Notes: a model not told the origin generated them from the sequence alone. DNA of 64,000 nucleotides from Deinococcus sp. QL22 (GCF_023370075.1 NZ_CP097149.1:558001-622000); one strand, 5' to 3'. Shown: positions 27,697 through 36,833, counted from the stretch's first letter. Numbers and translations: made by a program.

Positions 27697-29142
27697 TTAG
27701 AAGGCTTTAAACCGTGTCAGACGGAAGGGTGTTTCTGGTGTGCCGCCTATCAGTTTGTCCAGTTGGCTCTGTGTGACCACCACGTCACCGTCCACTGCCG
27801 CCAGCGTGGCGGGAAAGCGTAGGCCTTGCAGCGGTTCTTCTGCAACCAGTGTACCCGTGCCCGAATCGGCGCTGAGGGCTACTTTGCTGACCACGCCCAT
27901 TGCATTGCGGGCCACGTACAGCGTGCGCGGGTCGGCGGGATTGAGCAGGATGCCGTCGCCACGGGTCAGGCCGCCCATCACTTTTTTCACGGCTTTGGTT
28001 CGCAAATCTATGCGCCACAGGTCGCCCGTGTTCAGCTGCATGGTCAGCAGGTAACGGCCATCAGGGGTTGCCAGAATGCCGTTCAGGTTGATGCCGGGGC
28101 CGTATTTGATGGGCGTATTGCCCAAATCCAGCCACGCGCTCAGCTTCAGGTCGGGCGACACCCGGAAAATCACAGGGCGGGTGGAATCGGTGACGTATAC
28201 GCTGCCGTCTGCGGCGGGCGCGAGGTCGTTGATATACGGGTTCGGACTCTTGGGCGTTTCCAGAATAGCGACCGGGAAACCGTCGGGCCGTAACACGCTG
28301 ACCGTGCCTGTCGCTCCGCCCGCCACCCACACGCGGCTCTGGCTGTCTACCTTCAGGCCCAGAGCGCTGCTGCGGCCCAGAGCTCCGCCTTCGCTGAACA
28401 GGTTCACCGTTCCGCTGGTCGGGTTGACCGTGTAAATAGCCCCGGTGGCGGCACTGCCCGTGTACAGCACGCCCCTTTTGGCGTCATACGCCACGCCTTC
28501 TGGGTAGGTTTGTACGCCCGGCAGCGGGTAGTCGCGGGTGTTCAGGCCGACGCGAACAATGGTGCCGCAGCGAACGCGTGCGCCCGTCATGCCCGATGGA
28601 TCGCTTTTGTAGTCGTCGGGCTTTTCGTGAATGATCAGGGTACGGTTGAGGATGCCGTCCATGCCCGTCAGGGAAATCTTGTCGGACATGAACGAGGCGC
28701 GGCCCACGCCGTCTGCGCCCACCGTCAGCATGGGCAGATCGCCCGAGTGCCCGTACTTGTTGCCCGCTTCGGGGCTGTCATGGTTGCGGCTCATGCCGGA
28801 ATCGAAGTGGGGGCCAGCTGCGCCGAACGGCACCACTCTGTTCACGGCAGGGTCGACTCCGGGCAAGCATTTACGCGTGTCATGCACGTGCATGCCGTGC
28901 TGCCCCGGCGTCAGCCCCCGCGCTTCTACGGTTACGGCCACTGCCGTCCCCGCCTGCCGGAAGGTGGCGAGGCCGCGCACCTGTCCCTGCTCGTCGGTGA
29001 TGGCCGCATTGGCGGTCAGGGGTGTGGTGGCGGGGGCCATCATCTGCACCATTTCTGCGCCGCCCGCCGCCGCGAGACCCAGTGTGAGTACGCCCAGCGT
29101 CGTCCATCTCAGCCGTTTCAACCGTGTTTCAGTTCCCCGCAT
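27697..29142 (-). CDS. Cu/Zn superoxide dismutase domain fused to a six-bladed beta-propeller
   Basis: 481 residues with an N-terminal hydrophobic export segment (LGVLTLGLAAAGGA). Residues ~45-200 form a Cu/Zn SOD domain with all metal ligands: His85 and His87 (MHVHD), bridging His112 (GPHFD), zinc His121, His132 and Asp135 (GHSGDLP), His172 (IIHEKPDDY), and the disulfide pair Cys92/Cys192. Residues ~205-480 are a SMP-30/NHL-like propeller (YPEGVAYDAKRGVLYTGSA; PDGRYLLTMQL). The fusion is unusual. It starts one base after the upstream PQQ-type dehydrogenase stop, so both are probably one operon acting outside the cytoplasm. Confidence 0.88.
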   Translation of the reverse strand: MRGTETRLKRLRWTTLGVLTLGLAAAGGAEMVQMMAPATTPLTANAAITDEQGQVRGLATFRQAGTAVAVTVEARGLTPGQHGMHVHDTRKCLPGVDPAVNRVVPFGAAGPHFDSGMSRNHDSPEAGNKYGHSGDLPMLTVGADGVGRASFMSDKISLTGMDGILNRTLIIHEKPDDYKSDPSGMTGARVRCGTIVRVGLNTRDYPLPGVQTYPEGVAYDAKRGVLYTGSAATGAIYTVNPTSGTVNLFSEGGALGRSSALGLKVDSQSRVWVAGGATGTVSVLRPDGFPVAILETPKSPNPYINDLAPAADGSVYVTDSTRPVIFRVSPDLKLSAWLDLGNTPIKYGPGINLNGILATPDGRYLLTMQLNTGDLWRIDLRTKAVKKVMGGLTRGDGILLNPADPRTLYVARNAMGVVSKVALSADSGTGTLVAEEPLQGLRFPATLAAVDGDVVVTQSQLDKLIGGTPETPFRLTRFKAF

Positions 29143-29143
29143 T

Positions 29144-30418
29144 TCAGTTTCCCCCGGTGTAGCGCACGCGGTAAATCACGCCGCTCTGGTCATCGGTAAA
29201 CAGCAGGCTGCCGTCGGTGTACTGGGCCACGCCTGCCACCCGGCCAAACTGCTTCCACTCGCCGTTTTCCTCGAACACGAAGCCCGAAATAAAGGGCGTG
29301 ATGGCGGTGGGCTTGTTGGCGGCGTCAAAGTTCACGCGGGCGATTTCGTAGCCACTGGGTTCCGAACGGTTCCACGATCCCCGGTAGGCCACGAAGGCGT
29401 CGTTGCGGAATTCGGTGGGAAACTGCGTGCCCGTATAGAACTTGGCGTCGATGGCTGCCGCGTGCGCCGTGTAATTCAGGGTGCTGCCCTGCGTGCCCGC
29501 GCAGTATTCGGCTTTGGTGATCTTGCCGGGAATGTTGCCCACGTTCACGTAGGGATCGGGCTGTTTGTCGCCGTAGCAAAAGGGCCAGCCGTAGTTCTTG
29601 CCGCGCAGGATCACATTCAGTTCTTCGGGCGGAATGTTGTCGCCGTGCCAGTCGCTGCCCTGATCGAAGCCGTACAGGGTCTTGGAAATGGGGTGCCAGC
29701 CAAAGCCGATGGTATGGCGCAGGCCGCGTGCAAATACTTCCCGAATCTGACCATTGGGGCTGATTCTGAGCATGGTCGCTTCTTCGGGGTTTAGGGTGGG
29801 GGCGTCGTTGTTGGTCGACCCGAATGTGGCGTACAGGAAGCCGTCCGGCCCCCAGTGAATCGTGCGTGCCGGGTGCTGGCCCGCATCGGGGAAGCCGTCG
29901 GCAAACACGCGGGGCACGCTGAGGGTACCGTCCTTCGCCATCGTCATGACCCAGATGGTTTTCTCGCCCACAACGTACAGCTTGCCTTCTTTCACGTCCA
30001 TGCCGTGCGCGGCCTTGAGGTTCTGGGCCACCTGCTTGCGCTCCACGGCCTCGATTTTGCCGTCGTTGTTCACGTCTTTCAGGTACCACACGTCGTTTTG
30101 TTGACGGCGCGTCAGGTAAATACCGCCGTCAGGCATCACGTGCATCAGGCGGGCGTTGCCTAACCCGGTCGCCATCACGCTGAGGGTAAAGCCCTGTGGC
30201 ACGGTGAGGCGCTCGAGCTTATCCATCGTAAATTCCAGCGGCGTCGGCTCGTTGCGCGTGGCAGTCACGGTCACGGGGCGGTCGGGCGGCGCAATCGGGC
30301 GCGGCTGTACGGGCGGCAGCAAGGCGGGTGGGGGCTGCTGGGCAAACGTGGTAGAGGTCGGGCCAAAACTGGCAAAAGCAAGGGCCGCCGTCAGAGCGGT
30401 CAGAAAGGGTGTACGCAT
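29144..30418 (-). CDS. Secreted PQQ-dependent sugar dehydrogenase-like protein
   Basis: 424 residues with a signal peptide (MRTPFLTALTAALAFASFGP). The six-bladed soluble glucose/sorbosone dehydrogenase fold is seen in DGGIYLTRRQQNDVWYLKDV, AAHGMDVKEGKLYVV (His near the PQQ site), HWGPDGFLYATFGSTNND, FGWHPISKTLYGFDQGSDWH and GSWNRSEPSGYEIARV. The true electron acceptor and substrate are unknown. ATG 30418 is chosen because GGAGG lies nine bases upstream. The next gene starts one base after its stop. Confidence 0.88.
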   Translation of the reverse strand: MRTPFLTALTAALAFASFGPTSTTFAQQPPPALLPPVQPRPIAPPDRPVTVTATRNEPTPLEFTMDKLERLTVPQGFTLSVMATGLGNARLMHVMPDGGIYLTRRQQNDVWYLKDVNNDGKIEAVERKQVAQNLKAAHGMDVKEGKLYVVGEKTIWVMTMAKDGTLSVPRVFADGFPDAGQHPARTIHWGPDGFLYATFGSTNNDAPTLNPEEATMLRISPNGQIREVFARGLRHTIGFGWHPISKTLYGFDQGSDWHGDNIPPEELNVILRGKNYGWPFCYGDKQPDPYVNVGNIPGKITKAEYCAGTQGSTLNYTAHAAAIDAKFYTGTQFPTEFRNDAFVAYRGSWNRSEPSGYEIARVNFDAANKPTAITPFISGFVFEENGEWKQFGRVAGVAQYTDGSLLFTDDQSGVIYRVRYTGGN

Positions 30419-30570
30419 GTTGTGAAGCCTCCTGACCAGCAGCATCACATACGCCTGAAATGCTCAAACCTGTGTTCTGACACCTTCTGAGCGCCACTTA
30501 AGCCTCTTCTCAAAGCTGAGTTGAGGCGAGCTTAAGCATCTGCACGTATTTATACAGGACAGGTGGTTTG

Positions 30571-31482
30571 TTATAAATTCGGGCCGGAAGAAACGAACAA
30601 TGGCAGGTCTGAATCTGAAACTGCCCCCACAGCTACAGCGCGGCGGTGAAGCTCCTGCACGGCGCGTTCGCCTTCCTCACCCACATCCAAACTGAACTCA
30701 TTCACGTACAGGTCAATATGCGCCCGCATCACTTCCTCCGACATTTCGGAGGCGTGGGCGCGGATATATTCGGTGGCGGCCTGCGGGTGGGCGTAGGCGT
30801 AGTCCAAACTCTGGCGCACGGCAGTATTCAGGTTCCACTGCAACTCGGTGGGCAGGTCGCGCCGCACCAGAATTGCGCCCAGTGGCAGTGGCAACCCGGT
30901 TTCGCCTTCCCACCACGCGCCCAGATCCAGTACTTTGCTGAGGCCGTGCTGTGGGTAGGTAAAGCGCGACTCGTGAATGATCAGGCCCGCGTCTACGGCC
31001 TGGCCTTCCCACTCGCCGCGCTCCACAGCGGGCATCACGGCGTCGTAGCGCATTCTCAGCACCTTCACGTCGGGATACACGGCCCGCAGGAGCAGTTCGG
31101 CGGTGGTCAGTGCGCCGGGAGAAGCCACCACCTTTCCATTCAAATCCATGTCGCTCAAATCCGTTCCAGCCGTTCCATTCCGCGCCACCACCAGCGGCCC
31201 CACGCCCCGGCCCAGTGCGCCGCCTGCCCGCAGCGCCACATATCTGTCCATCACGCCAAAATAGGCGCGGTAGCTGATTTTGGTCATCGGCAGGCGGCCC
31301 TGCACGGCCCAGTCGTTCAGGGTTTGCACGTCTTCCAAAATTTCGGTTACAGGCACGGGCGACGGCGTGAGGCCCGCGTACAGTGCATGAAAAATAAACG
31401 TGTCGTTGGGACAGAACGAATAGCCCAGTTGGAGTGAATCCAGTTGCAGGACGGCGGGCGAGGCGGGGGCGGCGTCGGTCAT
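30571..31482 (-). CDS. mqnD: 1,4-dihydroxy-6-naphthoate synthase
   Basis: Periplasmic-binding-protein-fold enzyme converting cyclic dehypoxanthinyl futalosine to 1,4-dihydroxy-6-naphthoate in menaquinone synthesis. The opening LGYSFCPNDTFIFHALYAGL, KISYRAYFGVMDRYVALRAG and IIHESRFTYPQHGL are characteristic. 303 residues, normal size. The start is supported by TACCCT six bases upstream (reverse strand of 31489-31494). Together with mqnB it shows that the organism uses the futalosine pathway, although the two genes lie 13 kb apart. Confidence 0.93.
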   Translation of the reverse strand: MTDAAPASPAVLQLDSLQLGYSFCPNDTFIFHALYAGLTPSPVPVTEILEDVQTLNDWAVQGRLPMTKISYRAYFGVMDRYVALRAGGALGRGVGPLVVARNGTAGTDLSDMDLNGKVVASPGALTTAELLLRAVYPDVKVLRMRYDAVMPAVERGEWEGQAVDAGLIIHESRFTYPQHGLSKVLDLGAWWEGETGLPLPLGAILVRRDLPTELQWNLNTAVRQSLDYAYAHPQAATEYIRAHASEMSEEVMRAHIDLYVNEFSLDVGEEGERAVQELHRRAVAVGAVSDSDLPLFVSSGPNL

Positions 31483-31488
31483 GCGGTC

Positions 31489-31494
31489 AGGGTA
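31489..31494 (-). promoter_or_regulatory. -10 hexamer TACCCT for mqnD
   Basis: Minus strand, six bases before the ATG at 31482. Confidence 0.6.
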
Positions 31495-31578
31495 CGCCCA
31501 CAGCGGCGGGGCAATGGTCTTCAGGTTCGCTCAAGACGGCAGACATGATTCATCAGCGGCCCGTCACGCGGGTTTAGG

Positions 31579-31584
31579 TACGCT
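31579..31584 (+). promoter_or_regulatory. -10 hexamer TACGCT for the DUF6174-like lipoprotein
   Basis: Six bases before the ATG at 31591; divergent from the mqnD promoter about 85 bases away. Confidence 0.6.
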
Positions 31585-31590
31585 GGGTGC

Positions 31591-32142
31591 ATGATCCGTT
31601 CCGTGTTGATCCGCAGTGGGTTGCTGGCGGCGCTGGCCCTGAGCCTAGGCGCGTGCATGAACCGCCCGATGTCTACCAACTCCGGCAGCGCGGAGCCAAC
31701 AGCCCAGCCACAGCCTGGCGCCGCCTGCGTAGAGGGCTACACCCGCCCCGACTTTGCCCGCCTGAACGCCGACCTTAGCGCCGCCCGCACCCGCTGGCAG
31801 GCCGCCGCCATCTCCAACTATGCCTACGATTTTGCCCAGTACGCCTTGCCTGTGCGCTTTCCCGCCGTGCGCGTCACCGTCAGTGGCGGGGCAGTGCAGA
31901 GTGTGGCCCTTAAAGCGGGTGAGGAGGGCGAACCCTCGGCACAGGCCCGCGCTACCGTTGGCGACCTGTTTCAGAATATTGCCGATGCTCTGGCCTATCA
32001 GCAGGCCCAGCCTTGCCCAGCCGTGGAAGCCGAATACGACGCGCAGGACGGGCATCCGACGCGGCTGTATAGCGGGATTAAGGAAGCCAATAGTGCAGAC
32101 GGGGAAGGGGAGTGGAATGTGACGGGGTTTGCGCGGCGCTGA
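31591..32142 (+). CDS. Lipoprotein of the DUF6174 type
   Basis: 183 residues. The signal peptide MIRSVLIRSGLLAALALSLG ends in the lipobox LGAC. The mature part (RWQAAAISNYAYDFAQYALP; VRVTVSGGAVQSVALK; AYQQAQPCPAVEAEYDAQDG; GHPTRLY) follows the DUF6174 pattern of short secreted beta proteins. Function is unknown. Leaderless start defined by TACGCT. Confidence 0.78.
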   Translation: MIRSVLIRSGLLAALALSLGACMNRPMSTNSGSAEPTAQPQPGAACVEGYTRPDFARLNADLSAARTRWQAAAISNYAYDFAQYALPVRFPAVRVTVSGGAVQSVALKAGEEGEPSAQARATVGDLFQNIADALAYQQAQPCPAVEAEYDAQDGHPTRLYSGIKEANSADGEGEWNVTGFARR

Positions 32143-32154
32143 GGGGATAGGTTC

Positions 32155-32365
32155 TTGGCCTGCTCCCACGGTTTCCCCCACCCCCCAGCCCCCGCCCCAA
32201 AGGGGTCAGGGGAGTTTGTCGCTGCGCTCGGCAGGAGTGATCTTGTCGCGTCCATACTCGGCTAGATCGTTCTTCTGAACCGGAATCGCCAGTCGTCTTT
32301 GAACTGGAATTGGCCCGCGCGTTGCACGCACGACGGCCTCACACGGAATTGGGCGGGGAGAATCT
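32155..32365 (-). repeat. Dispersed intergenic repeat, family R1 (copy b)
   Basis: On the plus strand it reads CACCCCCCAGCCCCCGCCCC then AAAGGGGTCAGGGGAG, CGGAATCGCCAGTCGTCTTT and GAACTGGAATTGGCCC, then GCACGACGGCCTCACACGG. This is the inverse of 5680-5890 with few mismatches in the cores. No coding signal. Confidence 0.8.
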
Positions 32366-32387
32366 AAGGTGGCGGAGTCTAGGGTTG

Positions 32388-32474
32388 TAGCTCCTCACCC
32401 TTGAGGGGGGAGGTTGGGAGGGGGTGAGTGAGCGCCAGCGATTACCCTCCTTCCCTTCCTTAGACCCTTAGACT
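32388..32474 (-). repeat. Dispersed intergenic repeat, family R2 (copy d)
   Basis: GTAGCTCCTCACCCTTGAGG then GGGGTGAGTGAGCGCCAGCG and ATTACCCTCC, closing with CCTTAGACCCTTAGAC. It directly follows R1 copy b, so the 336-base gap is almost all repeat. Confidence 0.75.
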
Positions 32475-32478
32475 CGCC

Positions 32479-33195
32479 CTACTCCGGCCAAACCAGCCCC
32501 GCTACCTGTACCTGCGGCCACTGCACAGGCAATAGGAGTCGCAGCCCCGCCCCCGTGATTTCCTGCACAGGCACGATGCCCACGCCTGCGCCACAAATCC
32601 AAGCGCGGGTCACCTCGGGTAACTCGGCGGCAGCGACAGGCCGCGTTTCATACTCCTGCCCATCTAAAAAGGTGGCGCGGGTCAGGCCCGGTAAGCCGCC
32701 CGCCGGTAGCACCAGCCGCCCGCCGATTTCCAGCAGCGGCGAGGTGCGCGAGCCATCTACGACGTGACCAGTTGCATCCAGCAACCAACCCTCAAATGCT
32801 CCGGCAGTGGCGGTTTGCTGGGCAGCGAGGCGGTAGGGTAGATAGTTTCCGGTTTTGTGCGCGGCCAATTGCGGGTGCGGCTGGATGTCGGTCAGGTGAA
32901 TATGGACGCCAGCAGCCGGGCGCGGGCCGGGTGCCAGCGGGCGGTGCAGCGCGAAGCTTCCGCCCGCTGTAGCGGTGATACGCAGGAGACCCCAGGCGAA
33001 AGTTTCCAGTTCCGGCACCTCAGATTCCGGCGTGGGCAGGCCCAAGAAGGCGCAAGTCCCCGCCAAACGCGCCCAGTGTGCCGCCCAGTTCAGCGCCGCC
33101 CCGTGCCGCGTCCGAACCGTGGTAAATGCCGAGGCTCCATGCAACCAGGCCGGATCGTCCAATAGGGCAGGCAGGATGTTCACTGGTGTTCCCAT
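32479..33195 (-). CDS. pabC: Class IV aminotransferase, aminodeoxychorismate lyase-like
   Basis: 238 residues. PLP fold IV enzyme; Lys in AHKTGNYLPYRLAAQQT is the likely Schiff-base residue, and GSRTSPLLEIGGRLVLPA with GLPGLTRATFL follow the PabC pattern. Aminodeoxychorismate lyase releases pyruvate and p-aminobenzoate for folate. ATG 33195 overlaps the stop of the upstream PabB-PabA fusion by 16 bases, so the two are coupled. Branched-chain or D-amino acid aminotransferase is less likely because of this context. Confidence 0.8.
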   Translation of the reverse strand: MGTPVNILPALLDDPAWLHGASAFTTVRTRHGAALNWAAHWARLAGTCAFLGLPTPESEVPELETFAWGLLRITATAGGSFALHRPLAPGPRPAAGVHIHLTDIQPHPQLAAHKTGNYLPYRLAAQQTATAGAFEGWLLDATGHVVDGSRTSPLLEIGGRLVLPAGGLPGLTRATFLDGQEYETRPVAAAELPEVTRAWICGAGVGIVPVQEITGAGLRLLLPVQWPQVQVAGLVWPE

Positions 33196-35099
33196 GCCCG
33201 GCTCATCTTCAGCCAATTACCCAGCACCACCCGCCCAAACGGACTCAGGATACTTTCGGGGTGAAATTGCACGCCCCAGGCAGGCGCGTCGGCAGCGTGC
33301 AGGGCCATAATTTCTGAACTGTCGGCACTCCGGGCGCTGACCAGTTCAGGGCGCAGGCTCCGCACCACCAATGAGTGATAGCGGCCAAATTCTGCGCCGT
33401 CTGGAATGTCTGCAAATAGCCCTGTTCCCCTATGCTGCACGGCTTCCGGGCGGCCATGTACAGGCGCGGCCCGTTCTACTTTGCCCCCCAGAATTTGCCC
33501 CAACGCCTGATGACCGAGGCACACGCCCAACAGCGGAATTTGCCGTTCCAGACACAACCGGGTCAGGGGCAATGTGCAGCCGCTGGAATCGGGTGTGCCG
33601 GGGCCAGGGCCGACCAGCACGGCGTCAGGCCGGGAAGCCAGCAACGTTTCAGCCAGCTCATCCTGCGAACGCACGTCTACATGTGCGCCCAGCACCCATA
33701 GATCATGGGCCAGATTCCACGTAAACGAATCCTGGTTGTCCAGCAGCAACACACGCAGGCCCCTGCCCGCAGACGAGGCTGCTGGGGGCGACTGCCACGC
33801 CCGCCCTGACACCGGCAGGGCTGGAGCCTGCGCCGCTCGCCCCGGCACATCGGCCAGCACGCCCAAAAGCGCCTGGGCCTTATGAACTGTTTCCCGCGCT
33901 TCGGCGTCGGCGTCGGCATCTATGACCGTGCCTCCGCCTGCCCGCACCGCTACCGTCCAGCCTTCAGTATCTTGCACAAAGGCAGCCGTGCGAATCAGGA
34001 TGTTCAGGTCTACCCGCGCCCCTGATACGATCCCGACGCCGCCGGTGTACCAGCCACGCGGCCCCGGCTCCAGCGCCCGAATCGCCTCCATCACACGGGC
34101 TTTGGGTGCGCCGGTAATCGTGCCGCCGGGAAAAGTGGCCGCCAGTACGTCGCGCAAACTGATGCCGGGGCGGGCGGTGGCCGTCACTTCCGACACCAGA
34201 TGCATGACGTGGCTGTAGCGTTCCACCAGCATCAAGTCGGGCACGGCCACCGTGCCAGCCACCGCCACTGCGCCCAGATCGTGACGCACCAGATCGACCA
34301 ACATCGTGTGTTCGGCCTGTTCTTTGGCGCTGGAACGCAGTTCGGCTTCCAGTGCGGCGTCCTCTGCGGGTGTGTCGCCGCGCCGCCGCGTGCCTGCAAT
34401 CGGGCGGGCCGACAACGTATCGCCCTCCCACAGCACCAAACGTTCGGGGCTGCACGACACCACCACTTCTGACCCCATATCTAAGAACGCCATGAAGGGG
34501 CTGGGATTCACGTCCCGCAGGCGCAAATAGGCCGCCAGAGGATCGCCCGCCGCCGCCGCCCGCACCCCCCGCGACAGATTCACCTGATAGACCTCGCCCG
34601 CCCGGATCAGGTCTTGCACGGCCCGCACACCGTCCGGATAAGCCACATCATCGGCTCCGAATGGCCCTACATGCAGCGCCGGAACTGAAGCTGGGGCGTG
34701 GGCCAGCACCGCCGCCCAGTCCACATGCCCCGCCTCACCCACCACTGTCAGCGTGCCTGCCTGTCTGTCCCACACCAGACCGCTGGGATAGAAGCCCCAC
34801 CAAGCTGAAGCGCCGTCTGAGCCGTGTGTCTCCAGCCCAAACTCCCGCGCCGCCTCATATTTCAGGCCACCCAGCCATGCCGGGAACACTTCATCCCCGC
34901 TGAGCTGTGCGGGCAATTGGGTTTGCACGCGCGCAGGCCAAGCGCTCAGGTAGGAATAGCGTCCATAGTCTACCTCTGGCCCCAGCGATTCCAGCAGCAC
35001 CATGCCCGGCGCGTGCATGGCCCGCAGGCGCAGCAGCACGTCTGCCGGAGTGGGCAGCGTTCCGGAAAGGACAGATGGAAGGACGGCGGCGTGGGACAC
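33180..35099 (-). CDS. PabB-PabA fusion: chorismate-binding plus glutamine amidotransferase
   Basis: 639 residues. The N-terminal ~450 residues are a chorismate-binding enzyme (LVDLVRHDLGAVAVAG; GTITGAPKARVMEAIRALEP; GYVGG-like region GWYTGGVGIVSGARVDLNIL). The C-terminal ~190 are a class I amidotransferase with catalytic Cys in LLGVCLGHQALGQILGG and His/Glu in WGVQFHPESIL. The neighbouring PabC-like gene argues for aminodeoxychorismate synthase. The loop reads PIAGTRRRG, where typical PabB has PIKGT with a Lys, so anthranilate synthase activity must be considered. GTG 35099 is chosen from TACACT six bases upstream; a longer version from 35162 is open. Confidence 0.85.
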   Translation of the reverse strand: MSHAAVLPSVLSGTLPTPADVLLRLRAMHAPGMVLLESLGPEVDYGRYSYLSAWPARVQTQLPAQLSGDEVFPAWLGGLKYEAAREFGLETHGSDGASAWWGFYPSGLVWDRQAGTLTVVGEAGHVDWAAVLAHAPASVPALHVGPFGADDVAYPDGVRAVQDLIRAGEVYQVNLSRGVRAAAAGDPLAAYLRLRDVNPSPFMAFLDMGSEVVVSCSPERLVLWEGDTLSARPIAGTRRRGDTPAEDAALEAELRSSAKEQAEHTMLVDLVRHDLGAVAVAGTVAVPDLMLVERYSHVMHLVSEVTATARPGISLRDVLAATFPGGTITGAPKARVMEAIRALEPGPRGWYTGGVGIVSGARVDLNILIRTAAFVQDTEGWTVAVRAGGGTVIDADADAEARETVHKAQALLGVLADVPGRAAQAPALPVSGRAWQSPPAASSAGRGLRVLLLDNQDSFTWNLAHDLWVLGAHVDVRSQDELAETLLASRPDAVLVGPGPGTPDSSGCTLPLTRLCLERQIPLLGVCLGHQALGQILGGKVERAAPVHGRPEAVQHRGTGLFADIPDGAEFGRYHSLVVRSLRPELVSARSADSSEIMALHAADAPAWGVQFHPESILSPFGRVVLGNWLKMSRAWEHQ

Positions 35100-35105
35100 A
35101 GGGGA

Positions 35106-35111
35106 AGTGTA
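35106..35111 (-). promoter_or_regulatory. -10 hexamer TACACT for the pab operon
   Basis: Minus strand, six bases before GTG 35099. It selects this codon over the one at 35162. Confidence 0.55.
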
Positions 35112-35204
35112 ATGGGTTGTGGCGGGGATAAGTTGCTGTTCGCTGTCCACGGGCTCTGTCACCTATCCGCGCTTAATGTCCTATTTCTTGTACGGCTTTC
35201 CGGG

Positions 35205-35210
35205 TAAACT
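35205..35210 (+). promoter_or_regulatory. -10 hexamer TAAACT for the Rrf2-type gene
   Basis: Six bases before the ATG at 35217. Confidence 0.6.
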
Positions 35211-35216
35211 AACCTC

Positions 35217-35687
<471 letters not shown>

Positions 35688-35714
35688 AGGGGACGGCTAG
35701 AGGGACTGGCCCCC

Positions 35715-36419
35715 TCAATCGTAATACTCCGGCAGCGTTTTCAGCCCTGCCCACTGTGCTTGGTCGTGCCCGAAAATGACCAGCCCGATCTGCTCGCGTT
35801 CCACCAGATCAAGCAGCTTGATGGTGCTGACGCGGATTGCCTCGGCGTCCGGGTTGCTTCCGTCATCCTGCTCGTCACGCGTGAAGTCTTTGCCGAAGGA
35901 AACTGCGTCTATGGGCAACAACACCGTCCCTGTATTGGGCAGCCGCACCAGTACCGATTGATGGCCCGGCACATGCCCGCTCGTCTCGATCAGCTCCAGC
36001 CCCGGTAACAGCTCCATATCTCCGTCCACCAGCCGGACGCGCTCTGGGGGCTGATCCCATTCGGGCCGAGTGGCCGCAAAACGGGGATTGGTCGCCGCGT
36101 CCAAATGATGCACACGCTGAACCACGTACTGCGCTGCCCTGAAGGCCGCGTGTCTTCCGGCATGGTCAAGATCGTAATGCGTCGAAATGACGGTATCAAT
36201 GTCGTCTGGTGTCAGGCCAATGCTCGCCAACTGTAGGGTCACGTCCTGCCCATTCTCGAAGTCGGAGCCTTCTTCCGGGATGATCTCTGGCAGGCCAGTG
36301 TCGATCAGGACATTGTGGCCGTCCTCCATCTGCACCAAGTAGCACACAATCGGAATCTGGTACTCCGGCATGCCTCCTACCTGCATCAGATACAAACGCT
36401 TCACAGCATTCTGGCTCAT
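35715..36419 (-). CDS. MBL-fold hydrolase of the N-acyl homoserine lactonase type
   Basis: 234 residues. The MBL fold is shown by VLIDTGLPE, THYDLDHAG, SGHVPGHQSVL, LLPIDAVSF and the last His in IFGHDQ. The order and size fit AHL lactonase-type enzymes (AiiA/AttM). The metal motif is H81-x-D83-x-D85-H86, so the usual second His of HxHxDH is Asp. That may change the metal (for example to iron) or the reaction. ATG 36419 follows GGGAGG by five bases; an in-frame codon at 36485 would overlap the divergent DUF952 gene. Confidence 0.82.
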   Translation of the reverse strand: MSQNAVKRLYLMQVGGMPEYQIPIVCYLVQMEDGHNVLIDTGLPEIIPEEGSDFENGQDVTLQLASIGLTPDDIDTVISTHYDLDHAGRHAAFRAAQYVVQRVHHLDAATNPRFAATRPEWDQPPERVRLVDGDMELLPGLELIETSGHVPGHQSVLVRLPNTGTVLLPIDAVSFGKDFTRDEQDDGSNPDAEAIRVSTIKLLDLVEREQIGLVIFGHDQAQWAGLKTLPEYYD

Positions 36420-36473
36420 CTGTTCCTCCCTGAAACCAAATATAGGTTTTCGTCCCTGCAACCCGAGGTCTGA

Positions 36474-36833
36474 ATGATCGTTCATATCACCACCCGCTCA
36501 GCTTGGGCGCAGGCACAGCACATCGGCCACTATAGCCATCCCAGTCTCGTTATAGACGACTCTATTCATTGCTCCACACCAACCACCGAGCAGGTTATCG
36601 CCGTCGCCAACGCTTATTTCTTGGGCCAGCCTTATCTCATCTTGCTGCACATCGATCCCGAACGGCTCACCTCAGCACTCAAGTCCGAGGAATACGAGGA
36701 CAGTGGGCTGTTTTTCCCGCATGTGTACGGCCCTATCAATCTGGACGCTGTTCTCGCGGTGGCCGACTTCCTTCCCGCGCCAGATGGATTGTTCTCACTT
36801 TCCAGTCTGACTGGGTTGACCGAAACCCTGTGA
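36474..36833 (+). CDS. DUF952 family protein
   Basis: 119 residues: MIVHITTRSAWAQAQHIGHY, IHCSTPTTEQVIAVANAYFL, LLHIDPERL and FPHVYGPINLDAVLAVADFL match DUF952, a small family found widely in bacteria and plants with no proven function (sometimes linked to glutathione S-transferase-related or tRNA contexts). The start follows GAGG by five bases. It is divergent from the lactonase-like gene with 54 bases between, so they may share a regulatory region. Confidence 0.85.
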   Translation: MIVHITTRSAWAQAQHIGHYSHPSLVIDDSIHCSTPTTEQVIAVANAYFLGQPYLILLHIDPERLTSALKSEEYEDSGLFFPHVYGPINLDAVLAVADFLPAPDGLFSLSSLTGLTETL

